Assembly: GCA_937973565.1 (NCBI GenBank)
Contig: CALJKQ010000262.1
Span: 1 to 14,238, forward strand
DNA: 14,238 nucleotides
Source of the DNA: an uncultured Saprospiraceae bacterium
Lineage (GTDB): Bacteria > Bacteroidota > Bacteroidia > Chitinophagales > Saprospiraceae
Direction of reading: 5' to 3'
Shown here: piece by piece, positions 8,601-14,238 of the stretch
How positions within the stretch are numbered: position 1 is the stretch's first letter
How the letters are laid out: every line of letters starts with the position of its first letter
Program-made: the position numbers and the translations under genes
Notes under the pieces: model-generated
Databases searched by the model: none
Seen by the model: the letters and a program-made list of their open reading frames with translations, nothing else
Told to the model about the DNA's origin: nothing

Positions 8601-9715
8601 GGTATATCCAATTCTGAAAGCAGGGTAGAGTAGATCCTTAGTTCATCAATTTTACCATTCCATCCACCTCCGTTTTCCGTATTACCCAACTTTAAAAATA
8701 CTTCATTGGATACTTCTTCTCCTACCGGTACATTGTCATTAAACGGAGCAATTCCAACCAAAGCACCGTTTATGTAAAGTCTCATTATTTTTGTTACTTC
8801 TTCAAAGGAAATGGTCACATGGTTCCAATCATTTTTTAAACTATCCACAAAATCAGCAGCCAAAAATGGAGATGCACTTGGCAGCGTAGCCAATTCTATT
8901 CCTTCATGTCCGGTGTTACTGTTTTTGGCCCTTACATACAGCAGAATCTCACCGATGCTGATGACACCCGCATTGGCATTGGCTGAATCTGTTTTGATGT
9001 AAAAGGTCATCGTCCAGTCTGCATGGTCAGGAATGAAAGAACTGTCGTTGTTGACAGAAGCAGTGGCCGCATCTGCAGCATCAAATTTGGCTGAGAAGCC
9101 CTGCATGGGCATCAATGTTACCTGCGCATTGGGTACCGGACTGCCACTTTGGGTCTTGATCCATCCTGTGACTACACCATTGGGCACCTGAAACCCCAAA
9201 GCATAACTTTCATTGCCCTCGCCATAGGCATTTAATCCCCTGACTGAGTATTGATAAGCCACACCGGCAATAACATTGAAGTCGTTGTAATTTCTGATAT
9301 TGGGACCCACACTGGCCAAAAAGATATCATCTCGGTAGATGTTAAATCCTTCATTGGGTGATGGGCCCAAGGCGTCGATTTCCCAGGATAGCTGGATGCG
9401 ATCCAGCAGATCTCCCTGGGTGGCATTAACCTTTAAGGCAAAAGGAGGAAGCAGGTATCTTCCATAAAATCCAACAGTGGAGCTATAGGATGAATTATCA
9501 ACGTAACCTGTGAAAACCTGACCAACGGATAAGGCAGTAAGGTATTTTTGACTCTTAGATTTGGAAGTACTGCCGTAGTTAAAATAGGCAACTCCTTCAT
9601 AGGAAGCAGAGTCCACTGCCACGGTAGGATTGCAATTGTTTTGTGCGTTGATAAAGGACAGGAAGCCCAGCATGATTATGAGGGCAATAAATGCACAACT
9701 ATATTTATTATTCAT
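2660..9715 (-). CDS. Giant T9SS-secreted surface protein with LamG-like, FnIII, carboxypeptidase-regulatory-like and Ig-like domains
   Basis: A 2351-residue protein predicted to cross the outer membrane by the type IX system and stay on the surface or in the matrix. Visible modules: signal peptide (1-24, ending INAQ); fibronectin III-like (about 93-180); a carboxypeptidase-regulatory-like fold that opens at 181-203 and seems to resume at 424-453 around a first LamG-like jelly roll (206-385); a second LamG-like jelly roll (about 456-640); further regulatory-like folds (about 703-765 and 789-850); an unusual core at about 1015-1320 beginning LHDPPGDGSYSY, with a helical, charged stretch at 1162-1215; a Cys-containing beta region (about 1320-1480, SSCPWEPGT); an SbsA/Big_5-like Ig domain (about 1600-1710, DRTPPALVG ... 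FTFNQEIN); a GEVRG-type module (1833-1935); two GWNWI repeats (1943-2108); a second GEVRG-type module (2153-2255); and a Por secretion tail (2268-2351, VFPNPFSG ... GGSYILQL). No catalytic motif is recognised, so adhesion or glycan binding is an inference. It starts 44 nt after the upstream gene. Confidence 0.93.
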   Translation of the reverse strand: MNNKYSCAFIALIIMLGFLSFINAQNNCNPTVAVDSASYEGVAYFNYGSTSKSKSQKYLTALSVGQVFTGYVDNSSYSSTVGFYGRYLLPPFALKVNATQGDLLDRIQLSWEIDALGPSPNEGFNIYRDDIFLASVGPNIRNYNDFNVIAGVAYQYSVRGLNAYGEGNESYALGFQVPNGVVTGWIKTQSGSPVPNAQVTLMPMQGFSAKFDAADAATASVNNDSSFIPDHADWTMTFYIKTDSANANAGVISIGEILLYVRAKNSNTGHEGIELATLPSASPFLAADFVDSLKNDWNHVTISFEEVTKIMRLYINGALVGIAPFNDNVPVGEEVSNEVFLKLGNTENGGGWNGKIDELRIYSTLLSELDIPEIMHGTASSQTANLDFYWKMDEELGEKSYDIKNRLKLYFCGASFDSDIPPVRTAGKTNAEGFYRIESASYGTGTTFLAEPMKSFYLHKSVKFTRSNNTNVTLPNFALPQKSTLELWVNNSGNTGTQTLASKKTTGNDFKVFLVPSGIHQVINISLNGSSHSFGNLGTGFQHLAITIDSTSNFVQVYKNGVSIGSHTFSGTLGNLAESNTPWRLGVHDTGASLTDYYNGLIDEFAVYDTILTPTLINNHYQESRDMQERNLYVYFPMDEGAGEVISNVGSHFLTNGTLINYEWSSFAANQEEEPHIFSPVTRQVTLNPSVTSVDQVDFTDRSTISVSGFVRYKETDCYAQNVEILVNNQSYNPRIFTDSTGKFVVDFDPGFTGTLKPVFEDHTFAPATWKVTNVNSPIAGILFNDQTTRRISGQMAGGNCKQAIIDAGENAYLKLRSVNGCFEKLIPFDNVDGFYDVDGLPPLERMTVSILHDNPFIDKYFNDEGFPTVDLSKEDTTLNFTYYAQPQIEVISGLETYSAGCDVIVMDQYEHKTLGIKLKEEYVGGVCYIDTASFRIINGFGDITVDTAMGGGILNYEFVVGKPNPSPPYFKTLQIISTTLEENRGEFVAQGVVTGIYNKLPTFTTQLPETPSVVLHDPPGDGSYSYIEKGQKICEKMTFSTENAEGGGLQTFFDFGPDLESIAFFGIPKISFESEVGPDFTILNEISKASSNSLEVCKTFNSRLSTSDDDLIVGAQGGDVFVGGALNINFGLADIILFDSLVCEPYDSLSGVIEPGTYGTTFMYTEWHILNTVIPHLQTLKSLTTNTEDTTRYQTSINRWNKILSDNNKRKKNAESTKNISFSAGADYEYSETLDSLSSSTTSEGSKFNGDFDNKIILKFQGIGPGFVIKSHVEKVTESSKDNNKENGVTTGYVLKDDDVLDAFSVDICIDSVYKTPLFKVNAGQSSCPWEPGTAKREGVNLVCTNGPVRTDVPANEPATFTFIMGNTSATLETWTYAFTAGPESNAHGAKIFCNGAPMNQIQWYAIPYGTSIPVTVTVERGSVEYDYDSLEIVLYSACEDQRANDLGILPDTAEFLYSAVYVSAHFIRPCSEVVINEPEQNFVVFPDPLTLGNDDVRKVTVSGYNEDPKFESINLQYRRANGDGTWIAFPGGSKKYNPKWEGRSGIVGTYDTLSHKNYDFFDWNTTGFNDGEYEIRAVTMCSGDASDKPGYSEIIKGKIDRTPPALVGTPQPSDGVYHVGDEISFTFNQEINCQKFMAQSVGAASLKNSETNAVIDITRSCVNNKIVLVPNFINEEFENKILRAELFNIEDLTGNKNPHVEWEFYVDRNELAWLTDSIEVVKYVDESKTISAKIHNRGGYPVPYSFKNLPEWVHVYPDRGTLVANEVQEVFFTVSDNLELGELQDTIILHTETGINPFFMGGDEYLNLKARTLCRPEKWILNPDLLNTSAYTFSMNFILQLDIEGTMSADENDIVGAYVGNELRGIAKIQYQPALNKYIAFLTVYSNQNTGEEVKFQIWDASDCKLYAWADESFTFLADDIKGSLSSCVVIHTNSTLLRKIFIHEGWNWISMNLDMVPATPNAVLASLSQPAGALIKGQTTFSAYSTNASSWIGTLNTLSPKAMYQYHSLNDDSISLIGQYLDPETQTIPLSVGWNWIGYIPTQAMGIDEALSSLTPSNGDIIKSQLQFAQYLSGAGWIGNLKTLNAPNGYLIKLANADTLVYPDPLSLRGNPTGSQRDKVVPVYSGKTAVEDTPIAAMPFAQWTVDPVNFEYTMNLIAIVVDNETSGNQLKEGDEVGAFVNGEVRGSGKAIYIPLLNAYMVFMTVYANKDGESLEFRFYDGNGSQVYALAERMDFKINGIVGKADDPVELHLAGPSATGDVLEVKGMEVFPNPFSGTLQLRYIHAGGDQVVLTIRDMLGTVIDKKSVKVKSGMNTMEWRPNSQLAGGSYILQLENDTNTYTQKVLYLK
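2663..2914 (-). other. T9SS type A C-terminal sorting domain
   Basis: This codes residues 2268-2351 of the giant protein. The pattern MEVFPNPFSGTLQLRY, then VVLTIRDMLGTVI, a W-R-P-N turn, LAGGSYILQL and a final strand ending KVLYLK is the classical Por secretion tail (TIGR04183 type). In known systems this domain targets the protein to the type IX translocon and is removed on attachment to the surface. It is the only sorting domain found in the complete genes of the window. Confidence 0.92.
2951..3259 (-). repeat. GEVRG-type protein module, copy 2 of the giant protein
   Basis: This encodes residues 2153-2255: FEYTMNLIAIV, DEVGAFVNGEVRGSGKA, AYMVFMTVYANKDGE, LEFRFYDGNGSQVYAL, and a closing F-K-I-N-G-I-V-G strand. 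It sits just before the T9SS sorting domain. Of the modules in the giant protein, it most resembles the first module of the downstream 711-residue protein, as judged by eye. Confidence 0.7.
3392..3889 (-). repeat. Tandem GWNWI protein repeats (two units)
   Basis: This encodes residues 1943-2108, two related units of about 80-85 residues. Unit 1 has EGWNWISMNLD, then GALIKGQTTFSAY, SSWIGTLNTLSP. Unit 2 has VGWNWIGYIPT, then GDIIKSQLQFAQY, AGWIGNLKTLNAPNGYLIK. The landmarks G-W-N-W-I, [IL]-I-K-[GS]-Q, W-I-G-x-L and T-L recur in the same order. They lie between the two GEVRG-type modules, so the protein alternates the two kinds of module. Function unknown; Trp-rich beta repeats of this sort suit binding or packing roles. 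Confidence 0.7.
3911..4219 (-). repeat. GEVRG-type protein module, copy 1 of the giant protein
   Basis: This encodes residues 1833-1935: YTFSMNFILQLDIEG, NDIVGAYVGNELRGIAK, YIAFLTVYSNQNTGEEVKFQ, IWDASDCKLYAW, and a closing F-L-A-D-D-I-K-G-S strand. It keeps the D-x-[IV]-G-A-[FY]-V core, an [FM]-x-T-V-Y-[AS]-N strand, and an F-x-x-[WY]-D strand in common with copy 2. Confidence 0.7.
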
Positions 9716-9759
9716 GATAAATCAAGTAGAAAGTGAAAGAATAAATGAATGGTGCATTT

Positions 9760-11070
9760 TTATCTCACCCACACCTCTATTGGCCCAACAGCATAAGTTT
9801 CGTTGGTAGTACCTTCATCCAAAGCAGAACCAATGAAAACCCAAAAGCTACTTGATGATCCGTCTCTTCTGGCGCTCATTTCCACATCCATATAATAGTC
9901 GGCATCACCCTGGCCTCCAATTTGGACAGCATTGATAGCGGTTGTATTGTTAAAATTTCCATTCGACTGCAACCAGTTGCCCAGGTAAGACCAGGCTACC
10001 TTAAATGTACTACCTGATGCATTATTGGCAAAACCGGCAAATGCCATATCACCACCACCCCAACCCCAGGAATCGAAGAAATAGTACCTGAACTTAACTT
10101 TCATTTGAGACCACGATCCGGGTATGTTAAACATTTTTTTCAAAACCTGATTGTTGACAGAGGGTTGTAAGATATTACCAACAAAGGTTCCGCCATTACA
10201 GAGACAAGGATCTCCAGCAGGAGATGCATTATTCCAGCCTGTGTTTTGTCCACTTGGAGAATAGGATTGCCAACCATCATGTGATCCAAGATCATCTACA
10301 TCAGCCAATCTCCATGCGCTAAAGCTGCCTCCATTGGTAGTAGAATAATTGATAGTACCATCGTTGTAAAGATTTACCCCATTTGTCCCCATCGAAGGTG
10401 CTTCCACAACATTGGTGAAAGTGGTTTTGGCATCCTTGACTTCCATCTTCTCAGAACTGTTGACATATATAGATACTTCTCCGTCTGCGGTTGAAAACAA
10501 ACCACCATCATTGTCTCCACCATTGTGAAAGGTATATCCGTTTTTATTGGCATTGTTGACTCCCGGAGCACCACCACTGGCTATTATACCGTCAGCTACT
10601 TTTATCTCATCGGCCAATACCTGACCGGCACTCGGAAACTGGTTGGAGCTACCTCTGAGGGCAAGCGCATAAGGAGCTGAGGTCAGCCTGATTTTAGGTG
10701 TCATCTCCTGAGAACCGATCTGTACACCCATCTCATAGTCCTGATCAAAGGCCAGGTTTAAAGGGGTGCCGGGGTTATTGCCTAAGACAACACTGTATAT
10801 ACCTCCATTTAACTCAACATCGTCTATGATTTCATACCACAGTACACCTGAAGGGGTGCCATCAACAGCATAAATGTTGAACCTTATGGTATAGGTACCA
10901 TCTTCCAGCGCAACGCCATTAGACTTTTTTAATATTCCCTGTACACTCAGGGTAGCCTGGGCATTCATTAAAAAATTTAAGCCCAAAATGGCTAGGATCA
11001 TTAATAAAGACTTTTTAAAGCCTGAAGAAATGAATAAAAGGGTAATTGGATTGTGTTTTGTAGAAATCAT
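9760..11070 (-). CDS. Exported protein with tail-fibre-like head domain and an unassigned C-terminal beta-sandwich
   Basis: A 436-residue protein with a long N-terminal region and a hydrophobic signal segment (about 19-37, FKKSLLMILAILGLNFL, then MNAQ). Residues 38-140 (LSVQGILKKSNGVALEDGTY, then FNIYAVDG, IYSVVLG, and P-x-I-x-L-T-S-A-P-Y-A-L-A-L-R-G) match the N-terminal head domain common in Bacteroidota proteins that often carry a peptidase S74 or tail-fibre chaperone. No S74 Ser-Lys region is evident here. Residues about 175-245 resemble stalk segments of such fibres (GYTFHNGGDNDGGLFS ... IYVNSSEKMEV). Residues 266-436 form a separate aromatic- and Gly-rich domain, with CLCNGG, FRYYFFDSWGWGGGDMAFAG and a final PIEVWVR strand, probably a jelly-roll. 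No T9SS sorting domain is present. It is the first gene of the minus-strand cluster. An alternative start at Met24 would shorten the signal; Met1 is kept because the Lys pair belongs to the signal's n-region. Confidence 0.88.
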   Translation of the reverse strand: MISTKHNPITLLFISSGFKKSLLMILAILGLNFLMNAQATLSVQGILKKSNGVALEDGTYTIRFNIYAVDGTPSGVLWYEIIDDVELNGGIYSVVLGNNPGTPLNLAFDQDYEMGVQIGSQEMTPKIRLTSAPYALALRGSSNQFPSAGQVLADEIKVADGIIASGGAPGVNNANKNGYTFHNGGDNDGGLFSTADGEVSIYVNSSEKMEVKDAKTTFTNVVEAPSMGTNGVNLYNDGTINYSTTNGGSFSAWRLADVDDLGSHDGWQSYSPSGQNTGWNNASPAGDPCLCNGGTFVGNILQPSVNNQVLKKMFNIPGSWSQMKVKFRYYFFDSWGWGGGDMAFAGFANNASGSTFKVAWSYLGNWLQSNGNFNNTTAINAVQIGGQGDADYYMDVEMSARRDGSSSSFWVFIGSALDEGTTNETYAVGPIEVWVR

Positions 11071-11727
11071 GGTTGGTTTGATTAAAAATTGACAAATAGC
11101 TTAGCATGTGATTGCTATCACAAAGTAGGGGAGAAACCCATCAAGTGAGATAGGACGATTCAATCAAAAACCTCCAAAATCAAGGCTTTTTATGGTAATT
11201 TTTAACCATTTTAAAGTTTTACCTTTTTGTAGGAAGTAACATTGAGGAAGCGACCTTTCCAATTTTCAGATCCACTTTCCTTTTTGGTGTTTTTAAATAC
11301 CGGTATTCAAAAACCAGCTTCTTGCAACCTTTTTATCCATGTTAGCCTCCAATCTATTCTGTGGGTCATTACAGTGCCTCCAAATTTTATATTGGATGCT
11401 GAAGTACTAAAGACGAACTGTTTTCAAAATAAAATGTCGATTTTTTAATTTTTTTAAAACAATATTTATCAGCTTTGATATAAAGCAGGGTGATAACCAA
11501 ATTTTATTATTTGATGCTTCTTGGAGTGCAGTATTTGTCCCAAAAGGCCAAATTTTATTTTTATCAAATCAACAATGCTGTTTTATCCAGCCTTCATGCT
11601 TATATGTCTATCCCGAATCATGGTAAAAAACAATTTTCTATGGTAATTTTTAATCAAATTGAGACTTCTATCATCTTCCGAATTGGCGAGAGGGTCCGAT
11701 TTGTCAAATTAGGTCTATTTTTAGCCT
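11071..11727. other. Divergent intergenic region, AT-rich, no convincing gene
   Basis: This 657-nt stretch lies between two divergently oriented genes, so it must hold the promoter for the sensor and probably the one for the minus-strand cluster. I find no exact TAnnTTTG box on either strand. The nearest are TACTTTG on the minus strand close to 11131-11137, and CAGCTTTG on the plus strand at 11472-11479. Other structure: a 12-bp palindrome AATACCGGTATT at 11296-11307 and a 15-nt direct repeat TATGGTAATTTTTAA at 11191-11205 and 11639-11653. Short open frames here start at rare codons or have unusual composition and do not look coding. No tRNA or clear structured RNA was seen. Confidence 0.6.
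11296..11307. promoter_or_regulatory. 12-bp perfect palindrome, possible operator
   Basis: AATACCGGTATT is a perfect even-length palindrome in the divergent intergenic region, flanked by AT-rich DNA. It could be a binding site for a dimeric regulator affecting either neighbour. The same CCGG centre appears in the intergenic hairpin near 2605-2648, which may be chance. Without a second copy or conservation data this is only a candidate. Confidence 0.25.
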
Positions 11728-14238
11728 ATGAAATTTTTTCCATCTCTACTAAGATTTGTTTTTTTTCTATTTCTGCTTTCGGGAAGCTTGTGCAGTCAAA
11801 TTGCCAATGCTCAATTTAAGTACGAAATATTAAACAATGCCCAGGGCTTGTCTCAGGGCTATATCTTCGACATCCTGCAGGACAGAGATGGATTTATGTG
11901 GTTTTCCACCAAAGATGGCCTCAACCGGTACGATGGGTATCAATTCAGAATTTATACCCACAGTGCCTACGACTCGACCAGCCTTAGCAGTAATCAGTGC
12001 TTAGCCCTCTTTGAAGATAGACTGGGCAGGATATGGGTCGCAACAGAAGACAACGGCATCAATGTGTACAACAAAGCCTCCGACAGATTCTTGCGCATCC
12101 AACAGAAGACCGGTACACCCAATACCATTTCCGGCAACAGGATTCAATCACCTTTTATTGAACTGGCCGATGGCAGGATCATGGTAGGCACTGCAAGCGG
12201 GAAACTCAACCTGATCACCTTACCGGAAAATGCCTTTGACAACCCATCCGGTATCCGCATTGAAGAATTAACCATTCCGTTTGATTATTACAACCTGGTC
12301 TACTTTACCGATGCCTTGGGTGATACCTGGATCAATGTCCACGGAAAACACATGAAGTTCAGTCCTGCAAAAAATGATTTTGAATGGGTCAGGGATATCA
12401 CCCATTTCAGTACCATTGTGGCAGAAAAAGACGGAAGTTTTCTCACAGATTCTCCGTTCTTTGATGTAGTTGATAAAAACCAAAGCTATGCAACTTTCAC
12501 TTCACCTGTTTTCCCGGGACAAGGCACAGCAGTTTTCAAAGATATCAACAACCGGCTTTGGATTTCTTGTCCCAATCTGCATCAGTTGCAAATTTACGAT
12601 CTCAAGGCATGGAAAAAAGGTAGTCCCATCGATCCACAATCGGCTTTGATTGCTGAAGACAAGATAGGGGGCACCAAAATGGTCAAAGATAGGTCCGGCA
12701 TGCTTTGGATGGGGACCAATGGTTATGGCTTGAGAAAATATCGTTTTGAGTCTGAAAAATTCAACCACCAGGCCAAAGGATTTAGCCCACGGAGAATACA
12801 AGTAACGAAGGACCGCGGCATATTTCTCAAAGGATGGGCAGAAACCAAGTTTCTCCTGCCGGATGGCAGATTGCTGCAAGACGATATCTTTTCGGAAGGA
12901 AAGATGATCCACGATTTGTTTGTTGCTAAAAACGGAGATTACTGGACATTGCATTTGCAAAGAACAGGAGATAAATCTTTTCAAATTGCATCAGTTGATC
13001 AGATCGAATCTTTTACGCAAAAGAAAAAAACCTATGCCATTTCTTTTCCGATTATCTATGGATACCTGGAGCCCATCATGGAAGATAAAAACGGCTACAT
13101 TTGGATAGCCGGCATTGAAGGAAATTACAACGTGCTGGACCCCAAAACGGGAGTATTTAAAAAATTTGTATTGCCCTCAAACAATCCGGCTCAGAAGCTG
13201 GTGGGTGCTTATTTTACGGCCATGTACGAAGACGCCCAGGGTGCAGTTTGGCTGGGCTCTGAAACCGGTATTGTCAAAGTTCAAACCTCAGACATTCTAA
13301 AAAATAATCCCGCATATCAATGGTATGTCAGTCAGCCAAACGATAAAACAGCTATCAATCACAACCACGTTTCCTGCTTTTTGGATGACCCCAAAGACAG
13401 CCGTTTTCTTTGGGTAGCCACCAAAGGAGGTGGGCTCAATCTTTTGGATAAAACCACCGGTAAATTTACCCACATCACCACACAGGAAGGCTTGTGCAAC
13501 AATTTTATCTATGGCATCATGGCGGATGCGAGTGGCAACATCTGGGGCAGTACCAACAATGGCTTATTTTGTTTGTTGGCTACCAGCAATAAAGAAAAAG
13601 CAAGCTGGGACATCCGCCACTTTACAGAAGCCGGTGGATTGCAATCCAACGAATTTAATACCAACGCATTCGCAAAACTACCTAATGGCGAGTTTATTTT
13701 TGGTGGGGTCAATGGGGTAAACATTTTTAATCCCCAAAATATCCTGGTCGATACTTTCCTGCCTAATGTCTTCATAACACAATTGATGGTTGGCAATAAA
13801 GTCATTCGGGCAGGTGATGACTCGGGCATTCTGGAAAAGGCCATCGAATTTACCCCTAAGATTACCCTTCGCCATCACCAGGACATTGTTTCGTTTGAGT
13901 TTTCTTCACTGGATTTTAGAGCACCGGATCAAAACAAATACCGGTATAAGATGGAAGGCATTAGCGATGAATGGGTCGAACTGGGTATCCGGCATATGGT
14001 TACTTTTTCTCATCTTCCTCCGGGCGATTATGTATTCAAAGTCCAGGGTACCAATAGTCTTGGCCTCTGGAGTGACAAAGAGGCAAGTCTTGCCATTGAA
14101 GTTTTGCCTCCCTTTTGGAATACATGGTGGGCTTATCTCTTTTATCTGGCAGCCTTGATCTTTGCTATTCGCGTTTATTTTAAGTACAAACTCAGGCAAA
14201 ATGAAATGCAGGCTGCACTGGATTATGAGCAGAGAGAA
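11728..14238 (+). CDS. Two-component regulator propeller sensor, N-terminal 837 residues (kinase part beyond the window)
   Basis: The gene starts at ATG 11728; an in-frame TAG at 11722-11724 fixes the start, and the frame is open to the right edge. Residues 1-29 are a signal peptide (MKFFPSLLRF, hydrophobic core, ending NAQ). The periplasmic part is a beta-propeller of Reg_prop repeats with the typical D-x-x-G-x-[ILM]-W-[FIVLM]-[GSA]-[TS] pattern: DRDGFMWFST (52-61), then DRLGRIWVAT, DRSGMLWMGT, DKNGYIWIAG, DAQGAVWLGS, a longer blade with LWVATKGGGLN, and DASGNIWGST. About nine blades can be counted by eye; family members often have around fourteen, so several are degenerate. A Y_Y_Y domain follows (about 711-795, KYRYKMEG ... 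W-V-E-L ... F-x-V-Q-G-x-N), then a transmembrane helix (about 800-820) and a charged helix beginning a cytoplasmic part. In this family a histidine kinase, often with a fused response regulator, comes next; that is expected, not seen. Similar sensors often control glycan-use genes, but no SusC/SusD pair is visible here. Confidence 0.9.
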   Translation, partial: MKFFPSLLRFVFFLFLLSGSLCSQIANAQFKYEILNNAQGLSQGYIFDILQDRDGFMWFSTKDGLNRYDGYQFRIYTHSAYDSTSLSSNQCLALFEDRLGRIWVATEDNGINVYNKASDRFLRIQQKTGTPNTISGNRIQSPFIELADGRIMVGTASGKLNLITLPENAFDNPSGIRIEELTIPFDYYNLVYFTDALGDTWINVHGKHMKFSPAKNDFEWVRDITHFSTIVAEKDGSFLTDSPFFDVVDKNQSYATFTSPVFPGQGTAVFKDINNRLWISCPNLHQLQIYDLKAWKKGSPIDPQSALIAEDKIGGTKMVKDRSGMLWMGTNGYGLRKYRFESEKFNHQAKGFSPRRIQVTKDRGIFLKGWAETKFLLPDGRLLQDDIFSEGKMIHDLFVAKNGDYWTLHLQRTGDKSFQIASVDQIESFTQKKKTYAISFPIIYGYLEPIMEDKNGYIWIAGIEGNYNVLDPKTGVFKKFVLPSNNPAQKLVGAYFTAMYEDAQGAVWLGSETGIVKVQTSDILKNNPAYQWYVSQPNDKTAINHNHVSCFLDDPKDSRFLWVATKGGGLNLLDKTTGKFTHITTQEGLCNNFIYGIMADASGNIWGSTNNGLFCLLATSNKEKASWDIRHFTEAGGLQSNEFNTNAFAKLPNGEFIFGGVNGVNIFNPQNILVDTFLPNVFITQLMVGNKVIRAGDDSGILEKAIEFTPKITLRHHQDIVSFEFSSLDFRAPDQNKYRYKMEGISDEWVELGIRHMVTFSHLPPGDYVFKVQGTNSLGLWSDKEASLAIEVLPPFWNTWWAYLFYLAALIFAIRVYFKYKLRQNEMQAALDYEQRE

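Noticed and set aside
11242..11448. 68-residue plus-strand frame in the divergent intergenic region
   Set aside because: It opens at a TTG, has no recognisable motif, and its composition looks like translated non-coding AT-rich DNA.
11490..11819. 109-residue plus-strand frame overlapping the sensor start
   Set aside because: It overlaps the signal-peptide coding part of the sensor in another frame, and its sequence is a low-complexity Phe/Tyr/Ile-rich translation of AT-rich DNA.
12502..12984. 160-residue minus-strand frame inside the sensor gene
   Set aside because: The plus-strand frame has continuous Reg_prop blades here, so this is an antisense shadow.

Overview
The window looks like a chromosomal segment from a Bacteroidota bacterium, most like the Saprospiraceae or related environmental lineages. 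The evidence is a C-terminal type IX secretion (T9SS) sorting domain, very long beta-sandwich surface proteins, a periplasmic propeller sensor of the two-component regulator type, starts without Shine-Dalgarno sequences, and two TAnnTTTG-type promoter boxes. The lineage is inferred from protein style only; there is no rRNA or marker gene here.

Layout: four genes read on the minus strand. From upstream to downstream they are a 436-residue secreted protein with a tail-fibre-like head domain (9760-11070), a 2351-residue T9SS cargo protein (2660-9715), a 711-residue secreted multidomain protein (445-2580), and the first 114 residues of another exported protein that runs off the left edge (1-343). 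The gaps are 44, 79 and 101 nt. The first three could be one transcription unit; the last has its own candidate promoter. To the right, a 657-nt AT-rich divergent intergenic region (11071-11727) separates this cluster from a plus-strand sensor gene (11728 to the right edge). That gene encodes a signal peptide, a Reg_prop beta-propeller, a Y_Y_Y domain and a transmembrane helix; its kinase part lies outside the window.

How the genes may work together: all four minus-strand products carry signal peptides, and the three complete ones consist almost entirely of beta-rich adhesion or recognition modules, so this reads as a cell-surface or extracellular-matrix locus. A roughly 100-residue module with a core G-[DEN]-[EV]-[LV]-R-G occurs four times, twice in the 2351-residue protein and twice in the 711-residue protein. 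This ties these two genes together as relatives or partners. The divergent sensor may respond to an extracellular ligand, but nothing in the sequence proves that it controls the neighbouring cluster.

No mobile element, CRISPR array, tRNA, rRNA, defence system or biosynthetic enzyme was found. The most interesting points are the shared GEVRG-type module, a sharp AT-rich block inside the giant gene that starts at a protein-module boundary, jelly-roll domains that seem to be nested inside carboxypeptidase-regulatory-like domains, and the unassigned C-terminal domain of the 436-residue protein.
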